A stretch of 64,000 bases of DNA from Setaria digitata (taxonomy: Eukaryota > Nematoda > Chromadorea > Rhabditida > Setariidae), in NCBI GenBank assembly GCA_003640385.1, contig RCAB01000184.1:1-64000 (forward strand), in the 5' to 3' direction. The translations under genes and the position numbers were made by a program. Shown here one piece after another: positions 26,683-38,843 of this stretch (positions are counted from its first letter, which is position 1; every line of letters starts with the position of its first letter). Below the pieces are notes generated by a model. It did no database searches. It worked only from the letters and a program-made list of their open reading frames with translations, and had not been told where the DNA came from.

Positions 26683-27870
26683 CTCTTAGCCGTTAATTTT
26701 TACTTATATTTTTCAAATTTTATTTTATAGTTAAAAAAAAAAATTATTATAGTTGCTGTAGTAAATAAACTTCCAATCATTTTGGTAAATTTTTTCTTTA
26801 TCGTTTTTTTTTCTTTTCTTTTTTTTTTTTTTAGCCAAGCAATATTATTTTCTTGCCAAATTGCACTAATATCAGTATCATTTTTTTTTTTTTTTACTAG
26901 GAAGTTATCAGTATTATCATCATTAATACTGTCATCTTAATCGATGAAACCACTTTTTTCCTATTATTTCTCATTATCATCATCATCATTTAAACTGTTA
27001 TCATTATCTTAAACATCGTTTTTGCTAGACAATAATCCATTATCATTGTTAACACCGTCACTGAAATTTCCTCCTATCACTTCTGCCTAATAGCACGATC
27101 ACTATCATAATCATTATCCTAACAGTACCAGCATTATTTTGCTTTTACCAGTGCATCAACTGAATACCTCAGATCATTGGAAAAAAAAAAACAGAAATTT
27201 ATTGTTCATTTGATTGACAGACAGACCATAATGGATTTCATGAAAAAAGAAAAAAAAAAATTTTCACATTTGCTAAATTGTTGGTTTGTGCTAAAATGAA
27301 ATTGGATCCATTTATTCGAAATGTTTCGTTAAAGTTTTGAATTTTTCCTATAAAAAATTTCATCCTCCAACCTGTTATCAGAGCAAAAATAAAAAAAATG
27401 CATAAAATCAAACAAGTGAAATATAAAATGATCATTACAAATCAAAATTTTGCAAAATGCTCTTATAGAATTAGTTCGAAAAAAAAAGAATAAAAAAAAT
27501 TGTTAAGAATGGCTTAGGAAAAAATTTTAAGAAAGAGCTAAAACCAAAAGGTAAGAGGAGAAAAGCGTCATTTTAAAATGTAAAAGAAGGGATTAGTTGA
27601 TGATGAAATGATGTATGTTGATAAAATAAATTAATTTTTATGCTATGCTGCCGAAAATAAAGGAATAAATTGTTTAATTCATTAAAAATTGACCTTTTTA
27701 TTTACTGTGTGATGTATTTTTAGTGATAATTACAAAATGATAATCAATACATTTATCACGATTTTTCTATTTGACAATTTCATTTCATATTACTAGATGC
27801 AAAAGAAGCATAAAATAAATTAAAATGCCAAATAGAATTTTCAAAAATTCAAGTCCATAAAATTATCATT

Positions 27871-30800
27871 TCAACCTTTTTTCTTAGGTCGATGTACTGC
27901 GAATGAAATTTCCTGAAAAAATACCTTATATTTCGATAATGATTTATAATAAATTTCATGCTTGTTATCCTGTTAATATATTCCGATAAATCAATTCTGA
28001 TTGTTTTAATTTAGTTGTTAAAAATTTACTAAATCTTTTGAAATTTTCATTACACATGCAGCATTATTAAATTGGGCGCAATAATTTGGTGCCGAAAATA
28101 TTGTTACTAATCGGCGATCATCAAAGAATTCGTATCCTTCTTGAACTACCTAGAAACAGTAGCAATTATTTCCTTCCTCAAGTTAATAAATCGGTGATTT
28201 TATACAGAAACCAGAATAATTAAGTGATTAGCCGTAATAATTTCAACAATTCCGGAACAACGCTATTTCTTTCGCTCCGTTTTGATGTATTTTCATACTT
28301 TATTACATAAGCATAGTGGTTGTCGCAAATGATTTTACGTAACTTTTTCCGATCCCAAAAAGTATTTTACAACGATTTTGCGCAGAAAAAAAAAAAAATA
28401 AGTAAATAAAACTTGATGGGCACGAATTATAAGTTCCAATCCAAGATTGTCGCAAAATGCTTTTAACGCATCTCTGCCAAAAACACTCGCCGCACCACGT
28501 GGACTTTCTTCATAGCCGGATACAGCCGGATCAGGATCAGACCAGGTAAGGTCTGCTAACAAACCCATATCCGGAATGTCACATGGTCGTTCAATTTTAG
28601 CAATCTGAGGTAAAAAAAAAAAGGAAGTTGTTTCATGAAATTTAATTTTGATTGCTGAAAAAAAAAATGAGTTTAAAATTCTTATCAACTTTTGCATCCG
28701 TTGCGCATAAAATAAAATTAAAAGTCCATTAATGATAACAAATTATTAGCTATGAATTATTTACTGATAAACGCAACTTTTATTTCTTCAGATTGGAAAA
28801 ATTGATAAGCTTCTTATTTACTATCATTTCCTACTATGAAACAGTTTGCAGGAGTAATTAACGTTGGTTTTTTTTTTTTTCTGCAGGCATAAATGACTGA
28901 AATAATATATTGCAACCTAAAGACAAAAAAAAAGTTTCTTAATATGATATTTTCAATTTTTTTAAATAACTTCAAGTGTTTTTTTCAAAGTAAATTCCAA
29001 GCAAACCTGCGAAAGATCAGTTAAAGTTTCACTAATTCCACCATGCATACACATTATGGTTTTTGATATGAGTGCACAAAATGGCATACAGTAGAATGCA
29101 AATTGAAAACATTCATAAAGTACTACCGAATAACTGTAATGCAGTAATTGTAGTGCTGAACACGATAATTGTAATGCAATAATGTAATGAAATTAATTCA
29201 ATAAGAGAATTCAAAGAATAGATTGAAAAGGAAAGAAGAGAATTTATTCAAGTGAGAGATGCAGAAATGGATTAAAAATGCAAATAGGAATGATGTAAAG
29301 TAGACTGGAAAAAACTTTACTAAATTTATTCTTAGTATATCGAGATAAAGTTCTAGCAATTTCCAGAGCAAAATAATATTTTTCCTATTAATTAGCTTGT
29401 TTTCCCTCCTATCATTTTTTTAATGCCATTTTTTCTCAGCTAAACAATCAAATTGCAAGGGATAATTTATTTGCAAAAAGTTAACCAATTTTTTCGAATT
29501 AGTTTTTCAAGGAATTGTAAGTTCCTATTAATATTTTGAGATAGAGCTAGGGAAAAATCCAACAACTTCAATATTATTCAAAATAAAATTAATTAAATTA
29601 TTAACCGCCTTGTACATTCCATATAAAATCCATACTGCTTATTTACCGGACGTGATTCGTGATTTCCACGCAATAAAGTTACCATATCCGGATAAAGTAA
29701 CTATAATTTTATACTAGCAATTTTTATTTTATTAAATTTTAATCACCATATATGAGGAAGGGAAAAAAAGGTAATTATAATAATTAAATTTATTAATAAA
29801 TATTAATAAATAATTACCTCGAAAAAAAATTGATAATACCAAATTTTCCTCTGTACTAAAAACTAAAAGTTACTTCGCTCAATATGCTGATATTGTACGA
29901 ATCATTTTTTTTTTTTGCTCAGTTTCTAAATTCTATTTTTATAAAAAGTGAAAGAAAAAAGGAATTCTCGACAAATGCTAAGTAACGAGAGGTATTACTT
30001 TATATGCAAAGAGTAGCACGATGACTTCAAGTGAGAATGGACCTCGATCCACATAATCACCAAGAAAGACGTATTTCTTCTCCGGTGGAAATCCGTTTAA
30101 GGTGAATAATGCGATAAGATCTTCAAATTGTCCATGAATATCACCCATAACATTTACTGGTGGATTTACCCAAAAAATTTCAAAACTTTTCGGTCTGTCA
30201 TATTCTTTTCAAATCATAATTATTGCAGAAACCATCGATGTATCGTGTGAATGCAGAAAATTTCAAATTTTGTTAGCCAAATTAGGAATTATAAGAGACA
30301 ATGTATGCGAGCAGAACATTTTGGTATTAAAAAGGAAGGTAATTAAATAATTAAACGATAGCATAATCACTTCACACTCATACCACTGTGCTGAATTTTT
30401 AACGATGATTTAATCATTATCATAAAATTATCTACCTATGAAATGCTCCTTTTATTTTTCTTTATTTTTTAACGTAACATAGCCGTAAGCATATAATGTG
30501 ATTACACTTAAAAATAAACACGATGAAATGTATCAGATTGTTTTTCAGATTTCAAGTTAATACAATCACAAAATGCTTATAATTTAACACGACCGATAAG
30601 AACAGATTTCTTTAACACAATATTTAGCTTAATTATTTTATTTTAGTACTTGAAACAAATGATTCAGCATCAGTAGATGCAAGCAACAAGATCAATTATG
30701 ATGTATTAAATGATTAAAATTGCTAGTGAATTATCTTATCGAATGAATCTTTACCGAAACATTTAATTCATTTTATGACATACCCTGCCATTTAAGCATC

Positions 30801-31136
30801 ACGTGATAATCTGAACGTTACACGAGTCTTTGAGTGCACTACGTCATTATTCAAACACTGCGTAATTTTCCAAACGTTACGTGATTGCTCACTGTGTGAT
30901 TACGTGATTGTTTAAACGTGATGTGACTTTTGAAGTATTGTCTAATTTTCTGTTATGAAAATGAATAGAGATTATTTCAGTTTTAAAACCTCAATTAGTG
31001 CTGGTTGCATCCAAAACATTTCACGTGCCCGATAACACAGTTCAATGAGTTCACTTTCCGTAAAAAGTGATTGACATTTGGACGGTTTCCATTCTTTTGT
31101 TAATTTATCAACAACTGTCTGAATCCATGCTTTTAC
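27871..31136 (-). CDS. PP1-like Ser/Thr phosphatase catalytic subunit, 5' partial (7 exons seen)
   Basis: PPP-family metallophosphatase; members remove phosphate from Ser/Thr using two metal ions. Exons (high to low): 30990-31136, about 29999-30169, 29606-29700, 29007-29133, 28413-28604, 28030-28149, 27871-27912, together about 297 residues. All catalytic signatures are present: [60 protein letters not shown]. Spacing is that of PP1, but the sequence is clearly divergent from canonical PP1 (NHES for NHEC, CAQFNN for CGEFDN), as in the nematode-expanded PP1-like subfamily. The C-terminus is short ([16 protein letters not shown]). The initiating ATG exon above 31136 was not found. The join between the first two exons lacks an AG acceptor if protein homology is followed (see findings). 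Target substrates cannot be inferred. Confidence 0.88.
30800..30952. repeat. Degenerate ~19-bp tandem repeat in a phosphatase intron
   Basis: About seven or eight diverged units with a core like CGTGATTnTTCAAACGTTA follow one another. The first contains CACGTGA. It is locally GC-richer than the rest of the intron. Confidence 0.5.
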
Positions 31137-33747
31137 CTAAACTATTTCAAAATTTTCACAATTCTAAATTAGAAAGCAACAGTGTGTCACAGTTGCTTTT
31201 TAAATTAAACATGGAAAAAGAAGGCAATAAATTAATGTTTTGAATTTGTCATATTTTAAAACAAACATTTTGATTCTGGATTCTGAAAAAGTTCTAAAGA
31301 AGTGTATAATTTAGCGCTAATATTTTATTATTTTTAATTTCAAATTATACTTGATTTTCTTAATCCAATTTTATTTTTCACAATTACGAAGATTTAATTT
31401 AAATTTCGAAGAATTAAAAGTAATACAAATTGAAATTGTATATTATAGAATATATTAATGGCGATAATTAAAAAAATTGAAAAGCAAAAACGAAATTTGA
31501 ATTGATAAATACCTTCCAAGCCAAAGATTAAATGCAATTATGGATAACTAACCTCAAAAGTGAAAAAATTCTTTGGATTGGAGCTATTAATTAATTACGA
31601 AAGTGGCAGTAAAGAATATTAACTTATACATTTAATAATTAACTTTAGATCTTCTGCGCAACTTTCATGCAACTGTAAGCCGAATTATTACACAGCTGTT
31701 TTTATTAAATATCAAGGAAAAATTTATTAAAAAATTTCATTCAATAAATGCAGTCATGTCCTTTTTTTTGTTTTCTAATAACAGATATCATTATAATTAA
31801 ATACGTCTCTAAATTCCTAAAATTTTTTAGTCATTGTCATTCGTGCATGAAGCTGAGATAAAAACTGCATCATTTTGCTAAAATTTCCTCTATTTTAACT
31901 GATTATACGAAAATACCATTCCAGCAGTATTTATCATAGGTTATCTCATATTTATCAGTTGAAGAAATTGCATCAAAATTTCAATTTGGATCATTCATTC
32001 TATTTTGATAAAACTAAATTGAAATTTTATTCCATTATAGTAGCAATGAAACTACTGGTCTTCGTATATTTTGCTTAGAAATTAGTTTAATGCTAATTAT
32101 TTTGGACTGTTTCCAGAGAAAAAAATTTGCCTCTTCTTCCTGGATCAGATTTTTTGATGATTTAATTAGCATAAATGATCCGCAATTCATTTCCTTCCAC
32201 TTACCCCTACTTCAGCATTTTTCTTCTCATTTTTTCCATCTTTCACTTTTTCTCTTGTATCCTTCGACATATTTTTTGTTTCTTTTCGATTCACTTATAT
32301 GCCATAAACCTTTTTACTACGTAGAAATGTTAAAATTTTGGTCCGCGGGAGGGAAGAAGAAGGAGAATATTTCGGTAGAATTTTAAAAAAAATAGAAGCA
32401 GAAAGGAAAATAAATCTCTGAAGAATGTCTAAACATTTCAGAAAAATTGATGATCAGGTAGATTTGAGTAGAAAATGAGAAAGTTTGATGAGGGAAAATG
32501 TTTTGATCTAAACCTTTGGATAGAAAAATACGCACAACCAATGAAAACTAAAAATGATAAGCGGTAAGTTCAAAAATTTTTGCTTTTATACTTTTGAAAA
32601 AAGGAAAATTTTAAAACACAAAATCATAGTAGTATGAATTTTAAATATTAATGTGTATGCAAATTAATTCAACGAAAAAATGCCAATTATGATCATATGA
32701 ATTAAAGAACGAGTACACTATCCTTCCTCTTAATTTCGATTTAATTTAAAATTCTCTCTAATCACCTGGATAGCCAACGCTCCCAATGATCAATTACCAT
32801 TACCTAAGTAATATTATTATTGTTACAGCATTAAAAATGCTTCTGTTATAACTTTCTGTTTATATAAGAACTAATTAATTTTTTGATAAAAACTGGGATT
32901 CTTCAAATTAAAAGAAATAATTACACACTATTTGCTATGTTTAATTAAAACTTTATTTCAAAAATTTCAAAGAAGCGATAGCTTTGAAAAACAACTTATC
33001 GCTCGTTAGTGGTTGATCAATAATTTTTAATTAATTTATCCGTAAAACAGTAGCAAGTAAGAAGGTTACAGTATTTAATTGTATTGAATGAAAATAATTG
33101 AAAAAACTTCTGTGATCCCATCAGCAGTAATTAAAGATCACTTGCTGATTAGGCACTAATAAATAATATCTACCTGTTGACCATTATAACAAATTTCTCA
33201 CATATAAATATCACTGATTAATATTATTAACATTTTATATTATAATTATTGTTAATCTTTGATTACTTCCATTATACTAACTCTCAATTTCTCTGCTACT
33301 GCTATTATTATCACTATCGTTATTAATTATTATTGTTACTTGTATTAATACATAATCTATTATTACCATTGTTATTATTAATTACTAACAAATATTGCAA
33401 CATGCAATGTGGACCCTTATCACTTTTAATTGCCAAGAAAAGTTGCTATTAGAAGAAAATTTTGCTTTTATTTCAATTTTTAAAAGTTTCGTCGAATTTT
33501 TTAAACTTTTTAAACAAATTTATACGGAACTTTCATATTTTTTCCTTCCTTTTACACACAACCTTTTTTTTTTTTTTTTTAGCAAAAAAAGCTCCATCTT
33601 AAAATAAATATTCTTTGCTATTGTTAGATGGAGGAGAATGACGAGAAACACATACCATTTCATTTCTTATTCCCATTAATTCCAGTAAAAATCAAAAATT
33701 TTCGCTTTAAAAAGTGGAACCGAAAGAATAAGTTGAGACGCTGAATT
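31137..33747. other. Intergenic between divergent genes
   Basis: No coding exon was identified. The missing 5' exon of the phosphatase and both promoters should lie here. ATT-type simple repeats occur near 33230-33390. The 98-codon frame at 32090-32386 is F/S/L-rich and unsupported. Confidence 0.4.
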
Positions 33748-35289
33748 ATGGGACAATTTTTGGCACGTCAAAAATCGAAAGGGTAAAATTTCATACAATC
33801 TATAACAGCTTTTTTGTGCTTAATTAATTATAATTCATAGTTTGCAGTAAAAAATTCATGTTTTCTTTATTTCCACAAAAGGTTAAAGGTTAAAGTTTCA
33901 TAGTTGATATCATATAGATTGTGCGCAATTTGCCTAGAACGAATGCTTGTGAAAGAAATTTCAGCTCTTCGTTGTGGCCATTTATTTCACTTTCGATGTA
34001 TCAAATATTGGTTAAATGTCAATTTCTTTTTCGCTTTTTTTTTTTTTTTAATTTGCTAAATTATTAGTCATACTATTTGGAACAAAATAAGCAAGATTTT
34101 TAATCGTTTTAAATGTTGTTCCCTTTATTTTACAATCATTTTATATTCTTTTTCGAAAAATTTAGCTAATTTAGTGAATTTAAATTGCGCAGAGCAAGAA
34201 TCTTCTTTTTTTTTTCATTTCAATAGTTTTTGTTTTAGTGGAAAAAAAGCATCGTATAAAATGCATCGATCATTCATTCCAAATTATTTTTCTAATGAGT
34301 TATTAAATTTCTCATCAGATTCCGTAGTTTTCATCATTACAGATACTGTAACACAGTAGAAACGTTTACTTATTGCTTACATTATTTGAAATTTATTTCG
34401 AATTCAAGAAAAAAAAACTTTTTTCATTTTCTTTCAAGAAATTAAGAAATTTTGAGGAGCAAGAAACATGTCCAGAATGTCGTAAGCCATCAAAAATTGA
34501 TGATATCGTGTCATCACTTTATTTTCATGATGATATGGATGATAAGAAAAGTGAAACTACCAGCACGACAAATTCTGATAGTGATAGCACAGTTGATTCT
34601 GAAAAATTAGAAAATTATGATGTACTTCTAAGAAAGGTATCAATTTGTTTCGCTATTTTCTTAATTAATTGCAAAATTAAGTTGAACTTTCGAAATTTCA
34701 TTGCCATTATTTTCTTTTTCAACCTCTTCAATAGTGAAAAAGAAAAAATCAAAAAAGAAACTTAAGAAATGGAAATGACCTTTAGGTATTTAAAAATAAT
34801 GTGATGAAAAATAGTTTTTTTTTTTATTTTTTTTTTCTAAACATAAATTTAGATGGTTGTCATATATTAACAGCACAAATAATTTTATCAACTTTTATTT
34901 TTATGCTCAATGAAATTTTAAATTAAATGGAAGTTAAGTTGGAAGATGCTTATATGGAGCTTAGAAATGAGAAACTATTGCATAAGCAAACAAAAGAATT
35001 TCTCGACAAAGTTCAAAATGAAAAATTAGAATTGGTAAGTATTTTGAATTTGCAGAAAAAGAAAATGGTAAGCCAAATGTCATCGAAAAGTAATTCATTC
35101 ATAAATCAAAAACACTTCAGCCATTTTTTTTTTTGTATTAAAATTCCATTCAAATTTTCATTTTAGTGATTTTATTGCTGGTAATTTGTCTAAATCGTCA
35201 CAATAAATGCTAGAATAATTTCTGTTTTTTTTTTCTCTGTATTTCAGGTAAAAATTATCCAAACAATGGTGGAGAATAACGACGAATAA
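33748..35289 (+). CDS. Small RING-finger protein (5 exons)
   Basis: Predicted 156-aa protein. Exons: 33748-33782, 33918-34017, 34439-34636, 34939-35034, 35248-35289, phase-compatible throughout. The RING lies near residues 14-63: CAIC, then C-G-H-L-F-H-F-R-C-I-K-Y-W, then CPECRK, giving C-x2-C, C-x-H-x2-H-x2-C and C-x2-C. RING domains usually act as E3 ubiquitin ligases. A Ser/Thr/Asp-rich linker follows (SETTSTTNSDSDSTVDSE), then a short coiled-coil-like segment (LEDAYMELRNEKLLHKQTKE) and a short tail ending MVENNDE. The RING-plus-coiled-coil plan resembles a shrunken TRAIP, but homology beyond the RING is not clear. The start MGQFLARQKSKG was chosen because it alone joins the RING exon in phase. 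Donors after 34017 and the acceptor before 34939 are weak. Confidence 0.65.
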
Positions 35290-35624
35290 CACTCTGCATC
35301 TAACCGAGAACAAATCCTAATTAAAACTTTTCTTTCTCTCTGGCTTTATGAGCACACATATATATATATGTTTGTTCGACTTTCAGTATATCTGTAGCAA
35401 ATATAACACTTCCACTAAATTTGTATTATAAATTTCATTGATGTAATCAAAAACAAAAAAAAAAGATTGAATTTCGAGTTTCCTAAAAGCATTCTGTTGC
35501 ATGAGTTTCAGTACATTCAAAATACATTATTAACTTTTTGCGAACTTTTTTTCTTTTACACTTGTAATGAAAGTGATAAATGTGTAAGATAAAATTAGTA
35601 TTTGAAAATACGAAAGGACTGAAA

Positions 35625-35630
35625 AATAAA
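35625..35630 (+). terminator. Poly(A) signal AATAAA (putative)
   Basis: First perfect AATAAA downstream of the RING-finger stop codon, 336 bases on. Confidence 0.35.
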
Positions 35631-35894
35631 ATTACTCATCCAAGCTGCTAAGAAGTCTCAAATCCTTTGGTTCCAATTATGGATTAGGATTTTCAACACG
35701 AAATTGCCATTTTACGCGTGATTAATTGATTTATTTAAACACAAAAATTTATAATTTTAGAGCTACAAAAACAAAAATACTTTGCTAAATGCTTAAACCG
35801 GAATTAGTTTTTTTTTTTCAAGCAATGCATAAAAAATATCCCACAGAAATGTCCATATCCTTATGATGGAAATCTGGAGCAAAGTTGACACCAA

Positions 35895-35967
35895 GGTCTC
35901 GTGGTGTAGCGGTTATCACATCTGTCTAACACACAGAAGGTCGGCGGTTCGATTCCGCCCGAGATCA
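35895..35967 (+). tRNA. trnV-AAC: tRNA-Val (anticodon AAC), copy 1
   Basis: A 73-base cloverleaf without intron. The acceptor stem GGTCTCG pairs with CGAGATC (one G-T wobble) and is followed by discriminator A. The A box is TGGTGTAGCGG and the B box GGTTCGATTCC. The anticodon loop CTAACAC gives AAC, hence valine. A T run follows about 25 bases downstream. Confidence 0.95.
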
Positions 35968-36166
35968 CCAACCACTTGAGTGGAGTTGAGACTTTTTGCT
36001 TCCTGTAAATAGCGCAAATAACGATTGAGGAAGTACGAGTGTTTAGGAAACCTGTCCATTTTCTAAATGCATATGAACAGCTCGTTCGANCAAGCAATGC
36101 ATAAAAAATATCCCACAGAAATGTCCATATCCTTATGATGGAAATCTGGAGCAAAGTTGACACCAA

Positions 36167-36239
36167 GGTCTCGTGGTGTAGCGGTTATCACATCTGTCTA
36201 ACACACAGAAGGTCGGCGGTTCGATTCCGCCCGAGATCA
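36167..36239 (+). tRNA. trnV-AAC: tRNA-Val (anticodon AAC), copy 2, probably an assembly duplicate
   Basis: Identical to copy 1 over all 73 bases, 272 bases downstream. It lies in the duplicated block on the other side of a single N, so it may be the second haplotype or an unmerged contig end rather than a true second gene. Confidence 0.75.
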
Positions 36240-36552
36240 TCAACCACTTGAGTGGAGATGATAGTTTTTGCTTCCTGTAAATAGCGCAAATAACGATTGA
36301 GGAAGTACGAGTGTTTAGGAAACCTGTCCATTTTCTAAATGCATATGAACAGCTCGTTCGATGTTCGTGATGTTTCAACTAATTAGAAAAATGATACGAA
36401 CTTATGAGACAATTTATTCGTACAACAAGGCCAATTGATAAATGGTAGCCTGGCTGTGCCAATATATTTGTGGCTTCTTTATCAAAAATTATGAACATTC
36501 GTATGGAAGATCATCTGGATAAAACATTGTTATCAGATCGATAAACTATTTA

Positions 36553-36933
36553 TTGAATTCCTTTTAGATGCCTTTTTTCTTTTTTTTTTTTTTTTGCAAG
36601 CATTCGTACNCATCACATGTACCTCGTATGATGTGCTCATATAACGGGTAGCATATTAGTTACTTGTTTTACTTCAAAAACGATACAACCCAGAAGTTAT
36701 TTCATTTTTATTTGTTTTTATAAACCAAAATGAAAAAAAAAAACATGCGTCTGAAGTTGAACTTCGCGTACGCTTCTATAACATTGCACGAATACTACAT
36801 AATAATTCTCTCAGAACCAGTGGAATTCCTCTTGAGTAATCTCAGCAATTCATCTTCGGTCATTCGAAATTTGCATTTGAATTCCTTTTAGATGCCTTTT
36901 TTCTTTTTTTTTTTTTTTTGCAAGCATTCGTAC
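36553..36933 (+). repeat. 57-bp direct repeat flanking an N-joined insert
   Basis: Bases 36553-36609 end at the N at 36610. The same 57 bases recur at 36877-36933 after about 266 bases of other sequence. This looks like a third unmerged contig overlap, here with extra sequence from one contig left between the copies. Confidence 0.7.
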
Positions 36934-38843
36934 TGATGTGAACAATGAGTGGTTTGTATTGTTATCCTATTTATTACAATTTTGCTTTTCAATTTTTTTC
37001 GTCTTATTTTTCACAGAGTCTGAAAATATGAATAAACAAAACTTAAGACAAAGATAACGTAAAACATGAACAAGAACATTTTGTATCGAATACAATGCAG
37101 GAGAAGATCAAACACAGTGACTGGAAATAAATGAGTCTAAATAAAAATAAAAATAAAAGTGAACAAAATTTGTTAAGAGTAGTTGTTAGGAAGAAATAGA
37201 GAGAGAGAGATGCATGAGTGGAAATGAAATACACAATCATTAATAAATTTTCGGTTTTCCTCAATCCCAAGCTTCATTCCCATTTTTTCATCATCCATAT
37301 AAGCTGTTCAACTGTTATCATTACAAAAATAAACCAACTATCATCGCGTTATCATAGTATCAGATGATTCTACTGTTATCCACTCAAAAAATCTCAGTAA
37401 AAAAATCAAAGTACAAAATTTATCATTACCTCTGTACCAACTGTTTCTGCGAAAAAGTCTTGGATTTCAAATATACGGCGTGAAAGAGTGCCACAGCACC
37501 ATATCTATTACTTGAATTTGCCCCCAGAAATTTTTTAAATTTCAAATTCGATTCCCAATCATTACGCTTTCAGAAGAAGCATCCCATTGTAGACAAGATA
37601 GGTAGAGCTCCCCTTTTTCTTTCCCTTCTCTTTTAGTCGGTTAAATACACAACGAACTGATTATGACTTTTTCAGCAATGCAAATCCCATATCCTAAATA
37701 TTATCACAACTATTCAGCAGAACTTGTTTTTCCTACAGGAAAAAAAATAATGTTAATTCGAATAAACTATTAAATGTCGTTATTTTTTTCGATTTCTAAT
37801 ACATTTTCAAACTTTCAACATTCAAATCAGTATTAAGAAAAACTGCGGAAAAATTTCCTTCTCAAAATATTAAATCGTATGTTCTTTCCATATTTTTTTC
37901 CTTCGAAAATCACTCCATTTCCTTGGCAGAACTTACCCATATACTACTTCTCAACCTAGTATACTACCGCAACAAAAACTCGAAGTAAAAAAAAGGGGAA
38001 AAAGGATGTATGTACATAGAAAAACAATACTCTTTTCCTGCAATTATAAATCAGAAACACTGTAAATCAGAATGTGTTTCGTTCATAAATGATCGAGGAA
38101 AAAAATGGTGTAATTATTATGATTCGCTCTTGTTTAAAAAGAAGAGTAACATGGGTTACTCATATACAAGAACATATCATAAATAAAATGCGGTCAATAT
38201 TATACTATACAGTAGTAACATAACAGCCTTTAGCACATTTCTTAACCTCGAATTTGGACAACACAATTAAATTTGTTTCATTTGATTTTTTTTTTGCTAC
38301 ATTGCCATACCTTGAGCTTTGCATCATAAATGTGCAACACTAACCATTCATCAAACAGTCAATGAAAATATATATCAACTGACAGTATCTTAATTCAGAA
38401 TTATTGATCCAACATCAAAGACCACTCATTAATTTGCTTCTTTTTGCAATCAAAAACAGATTACCGACACTGCTCGACTAAATCTTAAACTACCGATGAA
38501 ATGACCTAAAGAAACAAGCTGAAACTCAAAATGCAGTGATTCACACATTTTTTTTTTTTACAAGAGCAATAGCAGCGTGAACAAATCTAATATTTAAGGC
38601 ATATCAATAAAACGACTACACCAGACGATAGATAATTGATTGTAAACTACCCCTTCTAGGGATTAGGTGATCATCCACAGAGCAGATTTATTTAGACTTA
38701 GAAAATTTGACTAACTTCGTGGTTAGAAAATCCACAAAGCCAGTAATTTAGACAGTATAACAGCGTATGCTCCAAATACAAAGCCAAAAAGCATTGAAAG
38801 GCATTTAACCTAACACAGCTCGTTCTGTCAGTAATTGTCGTTT
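36934..38843. other. Intergenic and 3' UTR of ntl-3
   Basis: No coding exon recognised. The lower part of ntl-3's transcript extends here to about 38680. A GAGAGA tract lies near 37199-37210. Confidence 0.4.
38687..38692 (-). terminator. Poly(A) signal of ntl-3 (putative)
   Basis: TTTATT on the + strand is AATAAA on the - strand, 152 bases past the ntl-3 stop codon, a reasonable 3' UTR length. Confidence 0.5.

Larger units (their letters stand above)
17373..27870. other. 10.5-kb gene-poor, very AT-rich region
   Basis: No gene could be recognised between the STARD10-like gene and the phosphatase. The stretch has long A/T homopolymers, AAT and TA microsatellites, and a duplicated block around an N at 19747. 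A few open frames flanked by plausible splice signals are listed separately at low confidence. It may be intergenic, hold long 5' introns of the STARD10-like gene, or hide a fast-evolving gene. Confidence 0.5.
35819..36360 (+). repeat. ~271-bp direct duplication around an N, containing tRNA-Val
   Basis: Bases 35819-36089 recur at 36091-36360 with the N at 36090 between them. The copies differ only at a few positions just 3' of the tRNA. The first copy stops exactly at the N, as expected if two overlapping contig ends were joined without merging. Confidence 0.85.

Noticed and set aside
33748..35289. Naming the RING gene as TRAIP
   Set aside because: Only the general RING plus coiled-coil plan matches; no diagnostic residues outside the RING were seen.
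35861..36378. Two - strand open frames sharing GGIEPPTFCVLDRCDNR
   Set aside because: They are antisense readings through the tRNA-Val genes; a tRNA read on the reverse strand often gives such peptides in automatic annotations.
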